This document shows, in pieces, positions 7,750-9,710 of a DNA stretch of 9,710 bases. Each line of letters begins with the position of its first letter. The stretch's first letter is position 1. Made by a program: the position numbers and the translations under genes. Below the pieces are notes generated by a model. It searched no databases. It was not told the DNA's origin and was given only the letters and a program-made list of their open reading frames with translations. Source of the stretch: an uncultured Prevotellaceae bacterium (GTDB lineage Bacteria > Bacteroidota > Bacteroidia > Bacteroidales > Bacteroidaceae); the NCBI GenBank assembly GCA_945787625.1, contig CALZJL010000028.1, positions 1 to 9,710 of the forward strand. Reading direction: 5' to 3'.

Positions 7750-8805
7750 CTAAGCGTTTTGTTTTCGGAAAATGACATATAAAGCTCCACCGAACGCCCC
7801 TAATAAGGTACAAGCCATGAGCGTAAGAAGCCTTGACGTGCTGGACGGACGGTGAGGCATCTTGGCACTCTGCAAGATTGTAAAGGCAGGAGTGCTCTCC
7901 TGAATCTTAGCCCGAGCCTGATCACGCAACTTGAGCACAGCAGAATAAGTCGTGTACAAGTCGCTCATACGATTCTCAAGAGCTTCCTGCTCCGTAGAAA
8001 CCGAGGTGAGCACGCTGTTGGTATGGCTGTCGCAATAGTCAGAAAACTCCCGGCGAGCTTTCTCATAGTCATCAAGAGTGATGGCCGCCATCTTGTCATA
8101 ATAGTCATAATCTATGCGAGCCTTCTTGGTACGATATGAAGTGACATACTGCTGTATGCGATGCTGGAGGGTGTCAGCCATGATAGCCGCCACCATAGGA
8201 TCCTGATCTGTGACGGAGAGACATATCGTACCAGTCTTTTTGTTGACGTTGCAAGTGATGAGAGCAGAAATCGCCTCGCATCGCATGGCATCAATCTGCG
8301 TGATACGGAAAGGATCCTTATCTCCTGGATTGCCTCCCTGAGGCGCAACTTCAGGCTTGCGTAAGGCTTCTGCCAGCCATACCATAGGGTAAGACCAAAA
8401 CGGGATTTTGGTGTCGAAGACGAGGTGATGCGTATATGTGCGTGTGGAGTTGTCATCCTTGAGCCGTACAGGCACGTCGAACAGAGACAACAGGAAGTCC
8501 TGTGATTCGATGATATCAGGATAAAGCTCGGGATAGATAGCATCAGAAGTAGTCTTGTTGCTGAGGTCTATGCCGAATGACGAGGCCATGTTGGCAAGAC
8601 CGCCACTCAAGCTGAGACCGCTGCCCGAAGACGCCTCCGGAGCGAGCACAACAGTAGCAGTGTATTCCTTAGGTTTTGAGAAGGCTACAATGAGCCCGAT
8701 GACGGCACCTGCCACGCCACACACGCACAGAATCTTGTAGTTCCTCGCAAGTTCGGAACAGAGCGCGACGATATCAATCTCGTGAGTTTTCTTGTTGTCT
8801 TCCAT
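7750..8805 (-). CDS. wzz: Wzz-type polysaccharide chain-length regulator, no kinase domain
   Basis: This 351-residue inner-membrane protein has the two-helix layout of polysaccharide co-polymerases. A cytoplasmic N-terminus (about 1-23) is followed by a first membrane helix (about 24-42), then SKPKEYTATVVLAPEA (43-58), the standard Wzz beta-strand after the helix. A Gly/Ser-rich stretch and LANMASSFGID (70-80) come next, then a large periplasmic domain with a long helical, probably coiled-coil part (about 205-305). The Pro-containing AKMPHRPSSTSR (314-325) leads into a second membrane helix (about 326-346) ending in FRKQNA. There is no Walker motif and no tyrosine-rich tail, so no Wzc-type tyrosine kinase is attached. 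It sits 17 bases after the SLBB export gene and 10 bases before wzx. Role: control of polymer length together with Wzy, and probable contact with the export protein. Confidence 0.93.
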   Translation of the reverse strand: MEDNKKTHEIDIVALCSELARNYKILCVCGVAGAVIGLIVAFSKPKEYTATVVLAPEASSGSGLSLSGGLANMASSFGIDLSNKTTSDAIYPELYPDIIESQDFLLSLFDVPVRLKDDNSTRTYTHHLVFDTKIPFWSYPMVWLAEALRKPEVAPQGGNPGDKDPFRITQIDAMRCEAISALITCNVNKKTGTICLSVTDQDPMVAAIMADTLQHRIQQYVTSYRTKKARIDYDYYDKMAAITLDDYEKARREFSDYCDSHTNSVLTSVSTEQEALENRMSDLYTTYSAVLKLRDQARAKIQESTPAFTILQSAKMPHRPSSTSRLLTLMACTLLGAFGGALYVIFRKQNA

Positions 8806-8822
8806 AATGCATGACTGGCGTG

Positions 8823-9710
8823 TTACTTCTTGATAATATTGAGTACAGACACTATGATTGCACCGAGTGAAGCTACACCACTTGTGATACCTACGATTTC
8901 AGCCGTAGACATCTTCTTCTTTGCGGACTTCTGCGGCACAACAATCTCCATGCCAGGCTGTATGCTGTTGACAGAATTGGCATGTAGGCGCACAACTGAA
9001 CCATTGGCATTGATACCATAGACACGGCTTCGCGAAGCATTGTGCGAGAAACCGCCTGCACGATTGATATACCAGTAGAGGTTCTTACCCTTGGTGTACG
9101 ACATGGATACCGGATACATCACCTCACCGCTAAGCTTGATGATATTCGTCTGCTCGGGAATCTCAAGCACGTCGCCCTCGCGCAGGGTGATGTCATACTC
9201 CGACCCTGGATTCTCCATAGCTTTCTTGAGGTCAATGGCCACAGGGAAAGTATTGGCCGTATTGCGTTTCATGGCGAGGAGCGAGTCTGCGATATCCATA
9301 TTCATTTCCTTGCCCTCCTTGATGGCATTCTCATAGAGCGAGATCTGAGCCAGATTGTTGGCGCGGTCACGGCTCTCAATCTCCTCCTTAGTCATCAGAC
9401 GAGTGAGATGAGCCCCCTCGATATACGCCTGAGGAGTCACTCCCTGACAAGCCTTGATAAGGTCAGACAGACGATAGTTGGGCGTAAGCATCGAATAGTC
9501 ACCCTGGAAGTTAACCTCACCCAGTACCCTGACGTTCTTCTGCTCCTGATATGACGGGCTCTTGCGTATGATAACAATATCATAAGGCATCAGCGAGAAG
9601 ACAGTATCCGATGTGATATTGAAGGTTTCATCGAGCGAGAAAGAATAAGTCTGAGCTGTGACATTGTTTCTCGTGCTACCGTTGATATCACGGATGCGGC
9701 GGAACACATC
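8823..9710 (-). CDS. SLBB-domain polysaccharide export protein, Wza-like (C-terminal part, 5' end cut by window)
   Basis: The frame stays open to the window edge, so this is only the C-terminal part; the GTG at 9707 is an internal Val codon. Counting from it, the fragment (294 residues) has a DIVIIRKSPSY strand (43-53) leading into a first SLBB domain at about 58-100 (VRVLGEVNFQGDYSM, then LIKACQGVTPQAY). A charged helical insert (about 106-150, EEIESRDRANN region) follows, then REGDVLEIP (176-184) leading into a second SLBB domain at about 188-232 (IKLSGEVMYPVSMSY, then YINRAGGFSHNAS). PGMEIVVPQKSAKKK (251-265) precedes a hydrophobic C-terminal helix (271-291) ending in KK. Repeated SLBB units fit the long export proteins of Bacteroidota, which carry polymer through the outer membrane. 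It is the most upstream operon gene seen; the promoter and signal peptide lie outside. Confidence 0.92.
   Translation of the reverse strand, partial: DVFRRIRDINGSTRNNVTAQTYSFSLDETFNITSDTVFSLMPYDIVIIRKSPSYQEQKNVRVLGEVNFQGDYSMLTPNYRLSDLIKACQGVTPQAYIEGAHLTRLMTKEEIESRDRANNLAQISLYENAIKEGKEMNMDIADSLLAMKRNTANTFPVAIDLKKAMENPGSEYDITLREGDVLEIPEQTNIIKLSGEVMYPVSMSYTKGKNLYWYINRAGGFSHNASRSRVYGINANGSVVRLHANSVNSIQPGMEIVVPQKSAKKKMSTAEIVGITSGVASLGAIIVSVLNIIKK

Noticed and set aside
8112..8543. Second minus-strand frame of 143 codons inside wzz
   Set aside because: It is out of frame within a complete Wzz gene and encodes a Ser/Arg-rich sequence with no domain pattern.
8806..8822. Possible extra start (ATG) just before wzz
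   Set aside because: It is out of frame with wzz (7 bases upstream of the chosen ATG) and has no ribosome binding site.
9042..9554. Plus-strand open frame of 170 codons antisense to the SLBB gene
   Set aside because: It mirrors a well-supported coding frame and has no recognisable motif of its own.
1..9710. Invertible promoter, UpxY/UpxZ-type regulators, insertion sequences, tRNA genes or CRISPR repeats
   Set aside because: I looked for these because Bacteroidales glycan loci often carry them. The window is almost wholly coding, with gaps of at most 36 bases, and I saw no matching inverted repeats, transposase motifs or repeat arrays.

Overview
The window is part of an exopolysaccharide or capsule (Wzx/Wzy-type) biosynthesis locus, most likely from a Bacteroidales bacterium (Prevotella- or Bacteroides-like). 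Three things suggest this. The export protein is an SLBB protein placed directly before a Wzz-type chain-length protein that has no kinase domain. Most of the intergenic gaps are very short. The start codons lack convincing Shine-Dalgarno sequences, as is usual in Bacteroidota. The assignment rests on gene style and is not proven from this window.

Layout: eight genes on the minus strand read from right to left as one probable operon. They are the C-terminal part of an SLBB export protein (cut by the right edge), Wzz, Wzx flippase, a left-handed beta-helix (LbH) acyltransferase, an EpsG-like Wzy polymerase, a GT2 glycosyltransferase fused to an LbH acyltransferase, a GT-B-like glycosyltransferase, and a GT2 glycosyltransferase. 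Gaps run from 6 to 36 bases, with one 13-base overlap. On the plus strand, a gene cut by the left edge converges on the operon. It joins the C-terminal end of a WecA/MraY-type sugar-1-phosphate transferase to a complete GT2 domain. Its stop codon is two bases from the stop codon of the last minus-strand gene.

Inferred pathway: the WecA-like part loads the first sugar phosphate onto undecaprenyl phosphate. The GT2 domain fused to it and the three other glycosyltransferases extend the repeat unit at the cytoplasmic face. The two acyltransferase domains decorate it, probably by O-acetylation. Wzx flips the lipid-linked unit, Wzy polymerises it in the periplasm, Wzz sets chain length, and the SLBB protein carries the polymer across the outer membrane.

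The pathway itself is a known type. The unusual points are the two domain fusions (primer transferase with GT2, and GT2 with acyltransferase), the tight convergent end of the locus, and the particular set of enzymes, which probably makes a strain-specific glycan. I found no RNA gene, mobile element, CRISPR array or invertible promoter. No gap exceeds 36 bases, and the operon promoter must lie beyond the right edge.
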